From Bacteroidaceae bacterium (GTDB lineage Bacteria; Bacteroidota; Bacteroidia; Bacteroidales; Bacteroidaceae), in the NCBI GenBank assembly GCA_017628845.1, contig JAGBYI010000143.1, positions 1-33,572 on the forward strand: 33,572 nt of DNA, given 5' to 3'. Made by a program: the position numbers and the translations under genes. Shown here piece by piece: positions 32,724 through 33,572 of the stretch. A model generated the notes under the pieces. It was not told where the DNA came from and searched no databases. It saw only the letters and a program-made list of their open reading frames with translations. Position 1 is the first letter of the stretch. The number at the start of each line of letters is the position of its first letter.

Positions 32724-32889
32724 AGTTGCCTGAGTGAGGAGAGCGTTTTCACAAGTCAACATTTTCTATTTTTAAAGATACAACATTCCCGTGGCGATGT
32801 GTGAATAGAAAGAAATATCATGCTATTGCCTCGTGAGGCGCGGGCAAAGAGAATATGAGACGAGAGGCTTCGAGTCGTGAGGTGTGAAA

Positions 32890-33142
32890 AGCGTGACGCG
32901 TGACAGTAAATATAGGGGGGGGTACAACCCATCTACACCAGCAAAACAACAGTATTCTATTATATAGTTCTATATATACTATTAGTTATTATATATTATA
33001 ATAATAGTAGTAATGTATATATAATCTTATACAACTATTATATACTTTCTATTATTATATACATTATATATAAAGGAGAGTAGAGGAAGAACGGCCATCA
33101 CAGACCCTTCATTTTGCTGTCACGCTTGTCACGCGTCACGCT
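32890..33142. repeat. AT-rich island flanked by inverted repeats
   Basis: AGCGTGACGCGTGACA (from 32890) and its 16-bp complement TGTCACGCGTCACGCT (33127-33142) flank about 220 bp. Within this, 32950-33075 is almost pure A/T with many TATA runs, and a G8 run lies at 32915-32922. A further hairpin (33192-33219) follows. No gene is evident in 32624-33424. Confidence 0.7.
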
Positions 33143-33387
33143 GAATGGCAAAACGGAAGCTACTGCGCCTCTAAATTTCTCTCGCTTAATCGTACTTTGA
33201 GGCTGCGCCTCGAAGGTACTAACGTTGACTATCGTCTTCCTCCTTCTCATAAGGCATAGTGTACAAGTACCCTCTGCTCTTATTTCGTTCGTCGGTTCGG
33301 AAATTCTCAAATAAATTTGACCTTCGGTCTTAGAAACTCACACTCGGCATAAAAAGTAAACTTTTTCTGCACTCGTTTAATCGTTTC

Positions 33388-33419
33388 TTTGGGATTTCGC
33401 TCACTTTTTCGTAATTTTG
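33388..33419 (+). promoter_or_regulatory. Promoter of the PorT-like gene
   Basis: TTTG (33388-33391), 20 nt, then TAATTTTG (33412-33419) is a full match to consensus. The predicted start is at 33424-33425, at the ATG itself. Confidence 0.7.
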
Positions 33420-33424
33420 CACAC

Positions 33425-33572
33425 ATGAAGAACCGCATACTACATATATTGCTGCTATGCCTTGTTCCCGTCATGGCTTCGGCACAGGTGGGAGAATACC
33501 GTTCCGACCTGGCAATTGGCGTGAACGGGGGTATAGTGATGAACACCGTTTCCTTTTCGCCCAAAATACAGC
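33425..33572 (+). CDS. PorT-like outer-membrane beta-barrel protein (5' part only)
   Basis: The first 49 codons lie in the window. They encode a signal peptide (MKNRILHILLLCLVPVMASA, cleavage before QVGEY), then RSDLAIGVNGGIVMNTVSFSPK. The start resembles PorT-family outer-membrane proteins of Bacteroidales, part of or related to type IX secretion, and would fit the T9SS-type cargo at 30934. The assignment rests on 30 mature residues, so other porin-like proteins are possible. The promoter predicts a transcript with essentially no leader. Confidence 0.6.
   Translation, partial: MKNRILHILLLCLVPVMASAQVGEYRSDLAIGVNGGIVMNTVSFSPKIQ

Noticed and set aside
33098..33564. Two - strand frames near the right end
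   Set aside because: They overlap a hairpin, a consensus promoter and the PorT-like signal peptide on the other strand; no family pattern.

Overview
The window is a chromosomal stretch from a Bacteroidales bacterium, most likely Prevotellaceae. Four things point there: many promoters with the Bacteroidetes sigma-factor signature (TTG or TTTG, 19-21 nt, TAnnTTTG); a type II-C CRISPR system with a 47-bp repeat; type IX secretion markers; and nan/fucose/sulfatase glycan genes typical of gut or oral Bacteroidales. Intergenic DNA is full of short tandem repeats and dispersed palindromes. The genus is an inference.

Layout. 1-1113: a leftward operon of flavin reductase, a 20-residue membrane microprotein and a DUF1294 protein. 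1222-8487: a complete type II-C CRISPR-Cas locus. It holds 17 identical 47-bp repeats with 16 spacers of 30 bp, leftward cas9-cas1-cas2, and a divergent tracrRNA upstream of cas9. 9105-11383: a rightward SDR dehydrogenase and aldehyde dehydrogenase pair. 11750-13252: a glutamine synthetase. 13278-14072: a repeat-rich spacer and a 59-residue winged-helix-like protein.

14259-24338 (all leftward): a host-glycan module centred on sialic acid. A GH95 alpha-L-fucosidase is followed by an N-acetylneuraminate lyase, a Kelch mutarotase fused to a sodium symporter, and an AGE-type 2-epimerase. Next come a lipoprotein nitroreductase and an SstT-type serine/threonine transporter, then a YhcH/NanQ-type anomerase. 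Together they could release fucose, convert and import sialic acid, split it to ManNAc and pyruvate, and epimerise ManNAc to GlcNAc. A tRNA-Thr(GGT) follows. A leftward group of Ser-type sulfatase, sirtuin and MntP comes next, then uvrA and a short exported protein with a gliding-motility (T9SS type B) C-terminal domain.

31729-32623 is a three-gene, 4-nt-overlapping DUF3791-like / DUF3990 / small-protein operon that looks like a toxin-antitoxin or ADP-ribosyltransferase module. After an AT-rich island flanked by inverted repeats, the window ends in the start of a PorT-like outer-membrane protein.

Most interesting signals: a Bacteroidetes promoter inside every CRISPR repeat; a terminator-like hairpin between cas9 and cas1; the mutarotase-transporter fusion; the DUF3990 operon with twin palindromic operators; the membrane microprotein; and a palindromic repeat inserted in frame in the sirtuin gene. 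All calls come from reading the sequence; no database search was run.
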